Assembly: GCF_000716675.1 (NCBI RefSeq)
Contig: NZ_JNXT01000076.1
Location: 1-35,385 of the forward strand
DNA from: Streptomyces alboflavus
GTDB taxonomy: Bacteria; Actinomycetota; Actinomycetes; Streptomycetales; Streptomycetaceae
Direction of reading: 5' to 3'
DNA: 35,385 nucleotides
This document shows positions 13,892-22,841 of the stretch, piece after piece. A model generated the notes under the pieces. It searched no databases. It saw only the letters and a list, made by a program, of their open reading frames with translations, and was not told the DNA's origin. Both the position numbers and the translations under genes were made by a program. Every line of letters starts with the position of its first letter. Position 1 is the first letter of the stretch.

Positions 13892-16480
13892 GTGCCCGGT
13901 GAGAATCTGTCCCGCGACGAGGCCCAGGAGCGGGCCGCGCTGTTGTCCGTCGAGGGGTACGAAGTCTTCCTCGACCTGCGCTCGGCGGTGGGCGAAAGCG
14001 ACGGCGACGCAGGGGCGCCGCGCACGTTCCGGTCGGTGACGACGCTGCGCTTCCGGTGCGCCGAGCCGGGCGCCGCGAGCTTCGCGGACCTGATCGCGCC
14101 GAGCGTGACGGCCGTGTCCCTCAACGGCAAGGACCTGGACCCCTCGGAGGTCTTCGACGGCTCCCGCATCACCCTGGAGGACCTCCGCGAGGAGAACGAG
14201 CTGGTGGTGGACGCCCAGTGCGCCTACAGCCGCACCGGCGAGGGCATGCACCGCTTCGTCGACCCCGAGGACGGCGAGGTCTATCTCTACACGCAGTACG
14301 AGCCCGCGGACTCCCGCCGGGTCTTCGCCAACTTCGAACAGCCCGACCTGAAGGCCCCCTTCCGCTTCTCCGCGCAGGCGCCCGAAGGCTGGACGGTATG
14401 GAGCAACGGGGTCGGTGAACTGACCGACGGCGTCTGGCAGTTCGCCGAGACCAAGCCGATCTCGACGTACATCACGGCGGTCGTCGCGGGTCCCTACCAC
14501 TACGTGACCGACTCCTACGAGCGCGTCTTCGAGGACGGCACCCGCCTGGAGATCCCGCTCGGCGCGATGTGCCGCAAGGGCCTCGCCAAGCACTTCGACG
14601 CGGACGACGTCTTCCTCGTCACCAAGCAGGGCCTGGACTTCTTCCACGACCACTTCGACTACCCGTACCCCTTCGGGAAGTACGACCAGGCCTTCGTCCC
14701 GGAGTACAACCTCGGGGCGATGGAGAACCCGGGCTGTGTCACGTTCCGCGAGGAGTTCATCTTCCGCGGCAAGGTGACCCAGGCGTCCTACGAGCGCCGG
14801 GCCAACGTCATCCTGCACGAGATGGCGCACATGTGGTTCGGCGACCTCGTCACCATGCGGTGGTGGGACGACCTGTGGCTGAAGGAGTCCTTCGCCGACT
14901 TCATGGGCTCCTTCTCGATGGTCGAGGCGACGCGCTTCACCAGCGGCTGGATCACCTTCGCCAACAACCGCAAGGCCTGGGCGTACCGCGCGGACCAGCT
15001 CCCCTCCACCCACCCCGTCACGGCCGACATCCGCGACCTGGAGGACGCCAAGCTCAACTTCGACGGGATCACGTACGCCAAGGGCGCCTCGGTGCTCAAG
15101 CAGCTCGTGGCCTACGCCGGGCGTGACGCCTTCCTGGAGGGCGCCCGGCGCTACTTCAAGCGGCACGCGTACGGCAACACCCGCCTCGGCGACCTGCTCT
15201 CCGTCCTGGAGGAGACCAGCGGCCGGGACATGACCGCTTGGTCGCGGGCGTGGCTGCAGACGGCAGGCGTCAACTCCCTGACGCCGCGGGTGACCCTGAA
15301 CGCGGAGGGCCGCATCACGGAGCTCGCCGTCGTGCAGGAGGCCGCCGAGTCCCACCCCGAGCTGCGCCCGCACCGCGTGGCCGTCGGCCTGTACCGCCGC
15401 GAGGCGGGCGGCGACCTCGTGCGGTACGCCCGCGCTGAGGTGGACGTCGAGGGCCCCCGGACCACGGTCGCCGAGCTCGCCGGGGCCGAGGCGCCGGAGC
15501 TGGTCCTGGTCAACGACGACGACCTGACGTACTGCAAGATCCGCTTCGACGAGACGTCGCTCGCCACGCTCCGCGACCACCTCGGGGACATCACGGACCC
15601 GCTGGCCCGCGCCCTGTGCTGGTCGGCGCTGTGGAGCCTCACGCGGGACGGCCTCATGCCCGCGCGGGACTTCATCGGCCTGGTCCTGCGCTTCGCCGGG
15701 CAGGAGTCCGACATCGGCGTCCTGCAGATGCTGCACGCCTGGGCGAACACCGCCCGCACGCACTACGCCGCGCCGGGCTGGCGCGAGGAGGGCGGCCGGG
15801 CGCTCGCCGAGGGTGCCCTGCGGGAGCTGCGCGTGGCCGAGCCCGGCAGCCAGCACCAGCTGACATGGGCGCGGTTCTTCGCGTCGGTGGCGTCGTCCGC
15901 GGCCGATCTGCAGCTGCTCCAGGGGCTCCTCGACGGCACGGCCAAGATCGACGGCCTCGATGTGGACCAGGAGCTGCGCTGGGCGTTCCTCGGCGCGCTC
16001 GCGGTGAGCGGCGCGGCGGACGAGCAGGCGCTCGCGGCCGAGCTGGCCCGCGACGACACGGCGTCCGGCAAGCGGCATCAGGTCCGGTGTCTGGCCGCGC
16101 GGCCCTCGGCGGCGGTGAAGGCGCAGGCGTGGGCCGCCGTGGTGGAGTCGGACGCGCTGTCCAACGCCCTGGTGGAGGCGACGATCGCGGGGTTCCAGCA
16201 GGCCGCGCAGCGCGAGCTGACCGCTGCGTACGCGCCGAAGTACTTCGAGGTCATCGAGCGGGTGTGGGCCGAGCGGTCCATCCAGATCGGCATGGACGTG
16301 GTGCGGGGGCTCTTCCCGCACTTCCAGGACAGCCAGGAGGCGCTGGACGCGGCGGACGCGTGGCTCACCGGGCACGAGGAGGCTGCGCCCGCGCTGCGTC
16401 GGCTGGTGCTTGAGGCCACGGACGATCTGGCGCGGTCGCTTCGGGCGCAGGCCTGTGACGGGGCCGCGGGCCCCGTTTGA
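13892..16480 (+). CDS. pepN: Aminopeptidase N (M1 family)
   Basis: An 862-residue zinc aminopeptidase that removes N-terminal residues from peptides in the cytoplasm. The length matches the known Streptomyces lividans PepN. The GTG at 13892, with AAGGGAG at a good distance, gives an N-terminus (PGENLSRDEAQERA) like that enzyme. Domains in order are an N-terminal beta domain (about 1-200), a thermolysin-like catalytic domain (about 200-450), and the long helical ERAP1-like C-terminal domain. The exopeptidase motif GAMEN is at 275-279. Zinc ligands are His309, His313 and Glu332 in HEMAHMWFGD...E, with Glu310 catalytic. No signal peptide is present. A strong terminator follows. Confidence 0.96.
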   Translation: MPGENLSRDEAQERAALLSVEGYEVFLDLRSAVGESDGDAGAPRTFRSVTTLRFRCAEPGAASFADLIAPSVTAVSLNGKDLDPSEVFDGSRITLEDLREENELVVDAQCAYSRTGEGMHRFVDPEDGEVYLYTQYEPADSRRVFANFEQPDLKAPFRFSAQAPEGWTVWSNGVGELTDGVWQFAETKPISTYITAVVAGPYHYVTDSYERVFEDGTRLEIPLGAMCRKGLAKHFDADDVFLVTKQGLDFFHDHFDYPYPFGKYDQAFVPEYNLGAMENPGCVTFREEFIFRGKVTQASYERRANVILHEMAHMWFGDLVTMRWWDDLWLKESFADFMGSFSMVEATRFTSGWITFANNRKAWAYRADQLPSTHPVTADIRDLEDAKLNFDGITYAKGASVLKQLVAYAGRDAFLEGARRYFKRHAYGNTRLGDLLSVLEETSGRDMTAWSRAWLQTAGVNSLTPRVTLNAEGRITELAVVQEAAESHPELRPHRVAVGLYRREAGGDLVRYARAEVDVEGPRTTVAELAGAEAPELVLVNDDDLTYCKIRFDETSLATLRDHLGDITDPLARALCWSALWSLTRDGLMPARDFIGLVLRFAGQESDIGVLQMLHAWANTARTHYAAPGWREEGGRALAEGALRELRVAEPGSQHQLTWARFFASVASSAADLQLLQGLLDGTAKIDGLDVDQELRWAFLGALAVSGAADEQALAAELARDDTASGKRHQVRCLAARPSAAVKAQAWAAVVESDALSNALVEATIAGFQQAAQRELTAAYAPKYFEVIERVWAERSIQIGMDVVRGLFPHFQDSQEALDAADAWLTGHEEAAPALRRLVLEATDDLARSLRAQACDGAAGPV

Positions 16481-16487
16481 GGGGCGT

Positions 16488-16525
16488 AGGTGGGCCCAGG
16501 GGGTGCTCGCCCCCTGGGCCCACCT
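16488..16525. terminator. Strong hairpin after pepN
   Basis: A perfect 16-bp stem AGGTGGGCCCAGGGGG/CCCCCTGGGCCCACCT with a 6-nt loop starts 7 bp after the pepN stop, between convergent genes. Confidence 0.9.
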
Positions 16526-16601
16526 GTCGTCGCGCTGCGCGGTTGTCCTTCGGGTGTCGCATCGCGGTGCCCGATGTCAGAGCATCGCGCTGCGCGCTCG
16601 T

Positions 16602-16641
16602 CCTCAATCGCCGGACGGGCTATAGCTTGCCCCGTCCGGCG
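16602..16641. repeat. Intergenic palindromic repeat, solitary copy
   Basis: CCTCAATCGCCGGACGGGCT (16602-16621) differs by one base from the core seen near 3957. GCCGGACGGG (16610-16619) pairs perfectly with CCCGTCCGGC (16631-16640), giving a hairpin just beyond the streptogrisin stop. It may serve as that gene's terminator. Confidence 0.65.
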
Positions 16642-16654
16642 GCTGCGGCGTGCG

Positions 16655-17731
16655 TCAGCCGATCTGGGCCCCGTAGCGGGACAGTGCGTCGGTGACCGGG
16701 GCGAAGAACGTCTGGCCGCCGCTGGAGCAGTTGCCGCTGCCGCCGGAGGTGAGGCCGAGGGCGCTGGTGCCGGCGAACATGGCGCCGCCGCTGTCGCCGG
16801 GCTCCGCGCAGACGTTGGTCTGGATGAGGCCGTTGACGGTGCCCTGCGGGTAGGTGACGGAGACGTTCAGGGCCCGGACCGTGCCGCCGTGCAGTCTGGT
16901 GGTGCTGCCGCTGCGCTGCACCTGCTCGCCGACGACGGCCGTGCGGGCGCCGGTGATCTGCTGGGCGCTGCCGTTGTAGAGGTTGACCTCGCTCGGGTGC
17001 GCCGTGTTGGCGGTGTACTTCACGATGGCGTCGTCACGGCCGGGGAAGCCGTAGTCCTCGACGGTGCCGATGGCCGAGCCGCCCTGGGTCTCGGACCAGG
17101 TGGTGCCTGCGAGGGCGGCGCAGTGGCCTGCGGTGAGGAAGTACGGCTGGCCGTTCTTCACCACGTTGAAGCCGAGTGAGCAGCGGCCGCTTGAGGCGTA
17201 GATGGCGTCGCCGCCGCGGATGAGGGGCTTGAACTCGCCCGCGGTGCGCTTGAGCACGGCCTTGCCGTCCTGGGCGGCGACGTCCGCGCGCAGCCGGTTC
17301 AGGGCCGCGCCCTTGACCGTGCTGTCGGCGGTGACGACGACCTTGTTGGCGACCGGGTCGACGGCGCGTGAGGTGCCCGGGACCGCGTCGGCGCCCAGGG
17401 TCTTCTGCACGGAGTTCAGCTCGGCCCGCGAGTTCTTGACGATCCTGGCCTCGGCGCCGGCCGCGCGGGCCTCGTCGGCGGCAGCGCCGTCGAGCACGCT
17501 GGCGACGAGCTTCTTGGCGGTGGCGTCGTAGTGGGTGCCCGCCAGGTCGCTCTTGAGGTCGGTGGAGAGGGAGTTCGCGAGCTTGCCCGCCGCGGTCGCG
17601 GTGAGGGTGTCCGGCGTGGGGGCCGGTGCCGCGGCGCTGGCGTTCGCCATCGTCAGGGTGCCGGCGACCAGCGCGGCGACCCCGACTCCGGTGATGGCCA
17701 GACGTCGCCTGCTCGCTCGTTGGGTGTTCAC
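16655..17731 (-). CDS. sprD: Streptogrisin D-like secreted serine protease (S1E)
   Basis: A 358-residue preproenzyme. A signal peptide with basic start and hydrophobic core covers about residues 1-34. A long propeptide, which in this family folds and then inhibits the enzyme, runs to about 170. The mature domain starts at Ile171 (IRGGDAIYASSGRCSLGF). The triad is His203 (TAGHC), Asp233 (RDDAIVKY) and Ser314 (GDSGG). Cys184-Cys204 and Cys308-Cys335 are the expected disulfides. TAHPSEVNLY and the C-terminus AYGAEIG-like RYGAQIG favour the streptogrisin D branch over A or B; that comparison is from memory. The GTG at 17731 has GGAGGT upstream. It degrades extracellular protein. Confidence 0.92.
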   Translation of the reverse strand: MNTQRASRRRLAITGVGVAALVAGTLTMANASAAAPAPTPDTLTATAAGKLANSLSTDLKSDLAGTHYDATAKKLVASVLDGAAADEARAAGAEARIVKNSRAELNSVQKTLGADAVPGTSRAVDPVANKVVVTADSTVKGAALNRLRADVAAQDGKAVLKRTAGEFKPLIRGGDAIYASSGRCSLGFNVVKNGQPYFLTAGHCAALAGTTWSETQGGSAIGTVEDYGFPGRDDAIVKYTANTAHPSEVNLYNGSAQQITGARTAVVGEQVQRSGSTTRLHGGTVRALNVSVTYPQGTVNGLIQTNVCAEPGDSGGAMFAGTSALGLTSGGSGNCSSGGQTFFAPVTDALSRYGAQIG

Positions 17732-18052
17732 GCAGTACCTCCATGGGGGGGATGGACCGCTCAAGTGGGGGGCGGTCATCGGGAGTTACCGGTGCCCGGC
17801 ACGGGCGCGCCTCAGGGTTGGCCCGAATTACGTCGCGTCCATGCCAAACATCGCGCCGAGTATGACAACGGTGTCCGCCGTCCACAAGAGGGCCTCACGC
17901 CGCCCCGCACGCCCCCGAGTTCACCGGCGCGCCCCTCGAACCGGCCCTTTTCGGCTCTCGAACGCCCGTACTTTAGGGCGGGGTTGTCCGGTTTTGTCGA
18001 CGGGACTGTAACAGCGGTTAGCGGGCTGTCCGGGGGCGGGAAAGGCCCCGTC
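17732..18052. other. Divergent intergenic region with no gene
   Basis: These 321 bp between the streptogrisin and the AbiEi-like gene contain no convincing coding sequence. A small dyad GACCGC/GCGGTC (17755-17777) sits in the streptogrisin leader. A promoter-like pair for the rightward gene is listed separately. Confidence 0.6.
17984..18012 (+). promoter_or_regulatory. Candidate vegetative promoter of the AbiEi-like gene
   Basis: TTGTCC and TGTAAC are separated by 17 bp and lie 40-70 bp before the start codon. This matches the housekeeping consensus TTGACA-N17-TATAAT in 4 of 6 positions for each hexamer. Confidence 0.4.
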
Positions 18053-19135
18053 ATGAACCACAACACCCCGCTCTCCCCGCGCCCCCTGCGCCACCTCACC
18101 GCCGTCCAGCGCCGCGTCATGAGCTCCGCGCAACTGCGCGAGCACGGTGTCTCCGGCGCCGACACCAGCGCGCACTGCCGCCCCGGCGGCCCCTGGCAGC
18201 AGTTCCTGCCCGGCGTCTACCTGCTCCACCCCGGACCGCCCACCAGCGAGGAGCGGCTGCACGGCGTGCTCCTGTACAGCGGCCGCCCGCCGGCCAAGGA
18301 GGCCAGGTCGGTGCCCGCGCAGCCCGGCGCGGGCGAGCCGCACGCCGCGTACGCGGACGCGATGATCACCGGGCTCGCCGCGCTCGCGCTGCACCGCTTC
18401 TCCTCCGCGCCGCCGCTGCTCTCCCTGGACCGCATCGACGTCCTCGTGCCCCGCACCCGGCGGCTGCGCTCCACCGGCTGCGCCCGCCTCGTCCGCGCCA
18501 ACAGCCTGCCGACTCCCCAGCAGATCACCGGACTTCCCGTCGCCCCCGTGCCGCGCGCGCTCGCCGACGCCGTGGCACAGCTCGCCGAGGCGGGCGCGGT
18601 GCGACGGCTGCTCACCGAGGCGGTGCGCGGCGGCCACTGCGAACCGGCTGCGGTCGTACGGGAGTTGAACAACGCCCGGCTGCTCACCCGGCCGCACGTG
18701 GTGGACGCGGTGGACTCGCTCCTCGCCGAGGGCCGGGCCCTCGCGGAGGACCGGTTGTACGCGCTGGTACGGGACTTCGGCCTGCCCGACCCGCTGTGGA
18801 ACGTCGACCTGCGGCTGCCGGGCGGCCCGCACCTGGGCGGCGTCGACGCCTACTGGCCCGAGCACTCCGTCGCCGTGGAGCTGGACACGCGGGCGCCGCG
18901 CCAGGGCGAGGACGGCCTCAGCTCCCCCCTCGTCGAGCGGGGCCGGGAGCCAGGGGAGTGGTCCGAGTACACCCGCAAGCGCGAGCACTTGGAGCGCCTC
19001 GGCATCACCGTCGTCCACGTCACCCCGAAGAAGCTGCGGGACACCGCCGAGCAGCAGGCCACTGTCGTGCGGACGGCGCTGATGGCGGCGGCCGACCGGG
19101 ATCCTGCGGCGTATGTCGTGGTGCTGCCCAGATAG
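18053..19135 (+). CDS. AbiEi-like antitoxin-domain protein with C-terminal DUF559/Vsr-like domain
   Basis: A 360-residue protein of a type common in actinobacteria and often labelled type IV AbiEi antitoxin domain protein. The first about 60 residues (LTAVQRRVMSSAQLREHGVS, then GVYLLHPG) look like the AbiEi winged helix. A middle part has PRALADAVAQL. The C-terminal part, HLGGVDAYWPEHSVAVELD followed by YTRKREHLERLGITVVHVTPKKL, resembles the DUF559/very-short-patch-repair nuclease fold, with Asp, Glu-x-Asp and Lys/Arg positions. No AbiEii nucleotidyltransferase toxin is next to it, so it is an orphan. GGAAAGG precedes the ATG. The function is unknown; DNA binding is likely and nuclease activity is only possible. 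Confidence 0.8.
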   Translation: MNHNTPLSPRPLRHLTAVQRRVMSSAQLREHGVSGADTSAHCRPGGPWQQFLPGVYLLHPGPPTSEERLHGVLLYSGRPPAKEARSVPAQPGAGEPHAAYADAMITGLAALALHRFSSAPPLLSLDRIDVLVPRTRRLRSTGCARLVRANSLPTPQQITGLPVAPVPRALADAVAQLAEAGAVRRLLTEAVRGGHCEPAAVVRELNNARLLTRPHVVDAVDSLLAEGRALAEDRLYALVRDFGLPDPLWNVDLRLPGGPHLGGVDAYWPEHSVAVELDTRAPRQGEDGLSSPLVERGREPGEWSEYTRKREHLERLGITVVHVTPKKLRDTAEQQATVVRTALMAAADRDPAAYVVVLPR

Positions 19136-19167
19136 GCAGGCCGCGGCGGCCCCGCAGGAGGGGAGTG

Positions 19168-19242
19168 CGGGGGCGGAATCCTGGACGGCGGGGTTTCGCC
19201 CCCGTACGCGTGCCCGGCGCGTGCGGGCACTCCGGCACGCGC
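19168..19242. terminator. Cluster of overlapping hairpins between convergent genes
   Basis: Three perfect stems overlap: CGGGGGCG/CGCCCCCG (19168-19204), GTGCCCG/CGGGCAC (19210-19230) and GCGCGTGC/GCACGCGC (19217-19242). They probably end transcription from both sides. Confidence 0.6.
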
Positions 19243-19298
19243 GACTGCTCGGCGGCGGACGACTGCTCCCGGGCGGGCGACAACCCCGGCACCGCGGG

Positions 19299-20477
19299 CT
19301 ACTCGCCGCAGAACTCCGCCTCGACCACCGGCTTCAGATCCCCCGTCCAGTCGCCGTTGAAGTTGACCGCCAGCGCGCGGCGCCCGTCGCCGGTGGCCAT
19401 CGCCTCGGACCGGGAGCCCTGGATGCCGCCGCCGTGCCCCCACACCGCCGTCCCGCACGAGAGGCGCACCCGCATCAGGCCCAGGCCGTAGCCGACGCCG
19501 GGGCCCAGGTCCTTCGCCGGGACCGTCTCCTTCATCTGGGCGAGCTGCTCGTCCGGCAGGAGGCGTCCGCCGAGCAGCGCCCGGTAGAAGCGGTTGAGGT
19601 CCGCCGAGCTGGAGATCATCTCGCCCGCCGCGCCCGCTTCGGACGGGTTCAGCTCCGTCACGTCGTACGTCGTGGACCGTGACCTCGGGTCGGCGAACAG
19701 CTTGGAGTACGCCCGGGAGCTGGGCTGCGGCAGGGTCGGCCGGGTGCCGGGCACGAAGGTGTGGCGCAGGCCGAGGGGTTCGATGACGCGGGCACGGATC
19801 TCGTCGGCGTAGGAGTGGCCCGTCGCCCGCTCCACGATCATTCCGGCGAGCAGGTAGTTGGTGTTGGAGTAGCCCCAGCCCGTGCCGGGGCGGAACTGCG
19901 GCCGGTGGCTCATCGCCATGCGCACCCAGGCCTCTGGCGTCCGGGTGTCGAAGCGGCGCTTCATGAACTCCGGGGTGAAGTACACGCGTTGGAAGCGGGG
20001 GTCGGCGAGGTAGTCGTAAATGCCGCTGGTGTGGTTGAGGAGCTGGCGGACGGTGATCCTGTCGCCGTCGTGGCCGTTGCCCCGGACGACGCCCGGCAGC
20101 CACTCCCCCACGGTGTCGTCCAGGCCGAGCCTGCCCTCCGCCGCGAGCTGGAGCAGCACCACGGCGACGAACGTCTTCGTGATGCTGCCGACGCGGAAGT
20201 GGTCGTACGCGCCGCGCGGCGTCCGCGCGCTCAGGTCGCCGAGGCCGGCGGCGGAGTTCCAGGTCCCGTACGGGTCGACGGCCTGGCCGGTGACGCCGGG
20301 GACGCCCGCCGTGACGGCCCGGTCCAGGGCCCGCTGGGTGGCGCGGTGGCCGTGGTCGGCGCCGGACGCGCCGGGCCGTGCGGACACGGCGGGTGCGGCG
20401 GACACGGCGGGTGCCGCGAGGACGCCCGCCACCGTCACCGCCGCGGCCACCCCCAGCAGCCGCTTGCGTACTGGCAT
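19299..20477 (-). CDS. Secreted serine hydrolase, beta-lactamase/D-Ala-D-Ala carboxypeptidase (class C-like) family
   Basis: A 392-residue protein with an N-terminal signal peptide (about residues 1-28, ending AVSAAPA). The active-site triad of the penicillin-binding fold is complete: Ser98-Ile-Thr-Lys101, Tyr203-Ser-Asn205 and His348-Gly-Gly350. The family includes Streptomyces R61-type D-alanyl-D-alanine carboxypeptidase, esterases and peptidases, so it may trim peptidoglycan peptides or cleave an unknown ester or amide outside the membrane. YGTWNSAAGLGDL and HFRVGSITKTF are R61-like. No ampR-type regulator is adjacent, which argues against an inducible beta-lactamase. It is followed upstream on the same strand by the phosphoesterase gene, 54 bp away, and may be in its transcript. 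Confidence 0.9.
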   Translation of the reverse strand: MPVRKRLLGVAAAVTVAGVLAAPAVSAAPAVSARPGASGADHGHRATQRALDRAVTAGVPGVTGQAVDPYGTWNSAAGLGDLSARTPRGAYDHFRVGSITKTFVAVVLLQLAAEGRLGLDDTVGEWLPGVVRGNGHDGDRITVRQLLNHTSGIYDYLADPRFQRVYFTPEFMKRRFDTRTPEAWVRMAMSHRPQFRPGTGWGYSNTNYLLAGMIVERATGHSYADEIRARVIEPLGLRHTFVPGTRPTLPQPSSRAYSKLFADPRSRSTTYDVTELNPSEAGAAGEMISSSADLNRFYRALLGGRLLPDEQLAQMKETVPAKDLGPGVGYGLGLMRVRLSCGTAVWGHGGGIQGSRSEAMATGDGRRALAVNFNGDWTGDLKPVVEAEFCGE

Positions 20478-20531
20478 GCGTCGTCCCTTCTCCAGGCCGA
20501 GACCGTAGCGCAGCCGGGCCTGGTTCCGGGA

Positions 20532-22331
20532 TCACCCCTTGCGCAGGACGAGTTCCGTGTTGCGGTCGCCGGGGTCACCGCCGAGGGTGGTCTTCGCGCC
20601 GGGGGCGTTGAACGACAGCTCCCGGTACAGCGCGGCGAGGCCCGTCTGGGACAGGTCGGCGAAGTCGGTGCGGTGCGGGGCCGCGGACTCGATCAGGGTG
20701 GTGAACAGCGACAGCGTCCCGTCGTGGTTGTCGACCAGCTCGATGACCCGGGCGAGCTGCGGGAAGTCGATGTGGGACGCGGTGGAGACCTCCCAGAATG
20801 CGCCGTGCTCGGTGCGGTGCGGGGTGATGGCGTTCTTGTGGCTGTGGCCGTTCACCCAGGCGAGCACCGAGCGGTGCCGTCCGAGGAGCGCAGCGACCTC
20901 GTCGCCGCCGTGCCGGGGCTCGCGCGGGCGGCCCGGGTCGGCGCGCAGGTTCCGCATGGACTTGCTGGTGTGGTGGCTGAAGACGATGACGTACGAGGCG
21001 TCGCCGCTCTTCTCCACCTCCTTCAACCGCCGCTCCAGCCAGCGCAGCTGGGCCGTGCCGAGGGAGCCCTCGTAGTGCCCGCCGGGGTCGGTGGTGTCCA
21101 GGCTGATGCCGAGGACGTCGTCGGTGATGCGGAAGGAGTAGTACTGGGTGCGCTCGGCCAGGTTCTGCTGGGTGTAGCCGTGGCCGACCGGGCCGCGGCC
21201 CGCGTGCGCCGGGTTCAGGTGGGCCTTGACGTACTCGGCGGGGGTGAAGGGGGCGCGGGCCTCGTCCGGAGTCACCGAACGCATGCGGCGCGCCTCGGAC
21301 TTGAGCAGATCCCGGAAGGCGGCGCCCTTCGGGTCGTGGCCCTTCTTGACGTTCTTCCACAGGGCCGCGCCGCGCGCCTCGTCGAGGGACATCAGCTTCC
21401 TGCCGCCGACGGCGAACTCGGTGAAGTACGAGTCGCCGGGCGCGTAGCAGCCGCCGGGCAGGCCGTCGTGGTTGCCGACCGTGGAGTACCAGGGCAGGTT
21501 CAGGCCGGGGCTGTTGACCTCGCGGATCGCGGCGTCCAGGAAGCTGTGCAGGTGAGGGAAACCGGCGCCCTTGTCGGCGTCGCGCAGGGCGTCGTCCGGG
21601 TGCCAGTAGAGCTTCAGGCCGCTGTCCTGCACGCCTTCGTAGCGGCGCGGGTCGCCGGAGTTGGGGGTGACGCGGCCGCCGCTCATCACCTTCAGGAACC
21701 AGTCAAGCTCGTTGCGGGAGTTGTTGTCCGTGTTGTCGCCCGTCGTCATCACGAAGTGCAGGGGCGCGCCGGTGGCGGGTGCGCCGCGCAGGCCGTTGAC
21801 CTGCTCGACCAGAGAGACGGCTCCGGCGACGGACAGCGCCTCCTGCGGACGCCAGGCACTGGCCGTCTGCGCCCGCAGGTACTCGTAGCGCAGCGGGTGT
21901 TGTACGTCCACCAGGTGCAGGTCGGTGAACTGGACGAACGCCGCCAGCGGGGTGCGGCGCGACTCGCGGCCCGGCTCGGCCGGGGCCAGGTCGGCGCGCA
22001 CGACGCGGTCCCAGGCCGGGCCGTCGCCCAAGCGGCGGTAGCCGGAGGTGCCGCGGGGCGCCGAGACCGTCGCCAGGGTCGTGCCCGAGCGGTACGGGGC
22101 CAGGGGGGCCGACGGGGCCCTGCGGGACATCGGGACCGGGGCCGCGGCCGCCGCCGGGGCGGCCTTGCCCGAGCCCGCTCCCGGGCCCAGGGCGTACCCG
22201 ACGCCCGCCGAGAGGGAGACGGCGCCCGTCGCCGCGAGGAGCGCGCGGCGGTTCACTGTGGAGACGGCGGACGTGGTGGCGGAGGCGGTGGCGGTGGCCG
22301 CCGTGGTGGCGACAGAGCGTATGCGCGACAT
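20532..22331 (-). CDS. Secreted calcineurin-like metallophosphoesterase (TIGR03767-type)
   Basis: A 599-residue protein with a long N-terminal region containing NRRALLAATG near residue 27, then a hydrophobic stretch ending before APAAAAAP; this looks like a Tat signal. The metallophosphoesterase core shows FTDLHLVD, TTGDNTDN, STVGNHDG, IVFSHH and VNGHSHKN, which supply the two-metal centre. The layout and length fit the actinobacterial family TIGR03767, whose substrate is not known to me. GGGGAGA precedes the ATG at 22331. It lies upstream of the serine hydrolase on the same strand. A cleavage of an extracellular phosphodiester or monoester is inferred from the fold only. Confidence 0.88.
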   Translation of the reverse strand: MSRIRSVATTAATATASATTSAVSTVNRRALLAATGAVSLSAGVGYALGPGAGSGKAAPAAAAAPVPMSRRAPSAPLAPYRSGTTLATVSAPRGTSGYRRLGDGPAWDRVVRADLAPAEPGRESRRTPLAAFVQFTDLHLVDVQHPLRYEYLRAQTASAWRPQEALSVAGAVSLVEQVNGLRGAPATGAPLHFVMTTGDNTDNNSRNELDWFLKVMSGGRVTPNSGDPRRYEGVQDSGLKLYWHPDDALRDADKGAGFPHLHSFLDAAIREVNSPGLNLPWYSTVGNHDGLPGGCYAPGDSYFTEFAVGGRKLMSLDEARGAALWKNVKKGHDPKGAAFRDLLKSEARRMRSVTPDEARAPFTPAEYVKAHLNPAHAGRGPVGHGYTQQNLAERTQYYSFRITDDVLGISLDTTDPGGHYEGSLGTAQLRWLERRLKEVEKSGDASYVIVFSHHTSKSMRNLRADPGRPREPRHGGDEVAALLGRHRSVLAWVNGHSHKNAITPHRTEHGAFWEVSTASHIDFPQLARVIELVDNHDGTLSLFTTLIESAAPHRTDFADLSQTGLAALYRELSFNAPGAKTTLGGDPGDRNTELVLRKG

Positions 22332-22578
22332 GGCGCGGTCTCCCCGAGTGCGAACGCGTCGGCAGTGGTCGCGGGAGGGTCCTGCGTGCTGTGTCCGGTG
22401 GACTTCCCGCTCGTACTGGATCGTTGGCAGTGGGGGTGGCCTGCGCGTTAACGTCGCCACAACGGGTGGCGCCGATCACCGTAAGTGGATCAGGGCACAC
22501 TTTGCGTGTGCACGCGGTGCTCGTTGGGGGGTGGGGTGGTGGTTACTCGGTGTTCATGTGGCGGGGAAGGGGGGCCTT
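22332..22578. other. Intergenic region upstream of the phosphoesterase
   Basis: These 247 bp must hold the promoter of the phosphoesterase. I see short GC-rich stretches but no convincing gene, promoter pair or operator. A large palindromic repeat abuts it on the right. Confidence 0.5.
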
Positions 22579-22841
22579 GCCGGGGGCTCCCCAATCCCGC
22601 CCCTTCCCGATCCTGGGGCTCCGCCCCAGACCCCGCTCCTCAAACGCCGGAGGGGCTAAATATCTCGCCGCTGCGGCGAAGTTCCAGCCCGCCCCGGGGA
22701 AATTTCTAGCCCGTCATGGGGGTCCCCCCTGCTCCTTAAGAGCTTGGGGGAGATTGAGGACGAGGCGCGGAGCGCCGATAGCGGGGGTCCGGGGGCGGCA
22801 GCCCCCGGTTCGGGAAGGGGCGGGGTTGGGGAGCCCCCGGC
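22579..22841. repeat. Paired inverted palindromic repeat, about 263 bp
   Basis: The same architecture as the 3870-4073 element. The outer arms 22579-22609 and 22811-22841 are reverse complements with one mismatch over 31 bp. Left inner hairpin: CTGGGGC/GCCCCAG (22612-22628). Right inner hairpin: CGGGGGC/GCCCCCG (22790-22807). The left core CCTCAAACGCCGGAGGGGCT is at 22638-22657; the right core is degenerate (ATTGAGGACGAGGCGCGG near 22753). A small hairpin TCGCCGC/GCGGCGA lies in the middle. The right arm ends exactly at the last base of the NUDIX stop codon. Confidence 0.82.

Noticed and set aside
13079..16375. Long minus-strand frame covering pepN and running into the oxidoreductase gene
   Set aside because: Only its last 218 codons (from the ATG at 13735) are a real gene. 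The rest is antisense to pepN.
19299..20477. Calling the serine hydrolase a resistance beta-lactamase
   Set aside because: The motifs are shared with carboxypeptidases and esterases, and there is no adjacent regulator; resistance cannot be supported.
19761..22451. Plus-strand open frame of nearly 900 codons across the serine hydrolase and phosphoesterase
   Set aside because: It is antisense to two genes with intact active sites; its translation is Val/Ala/Gly/Arg-biased without motifs.
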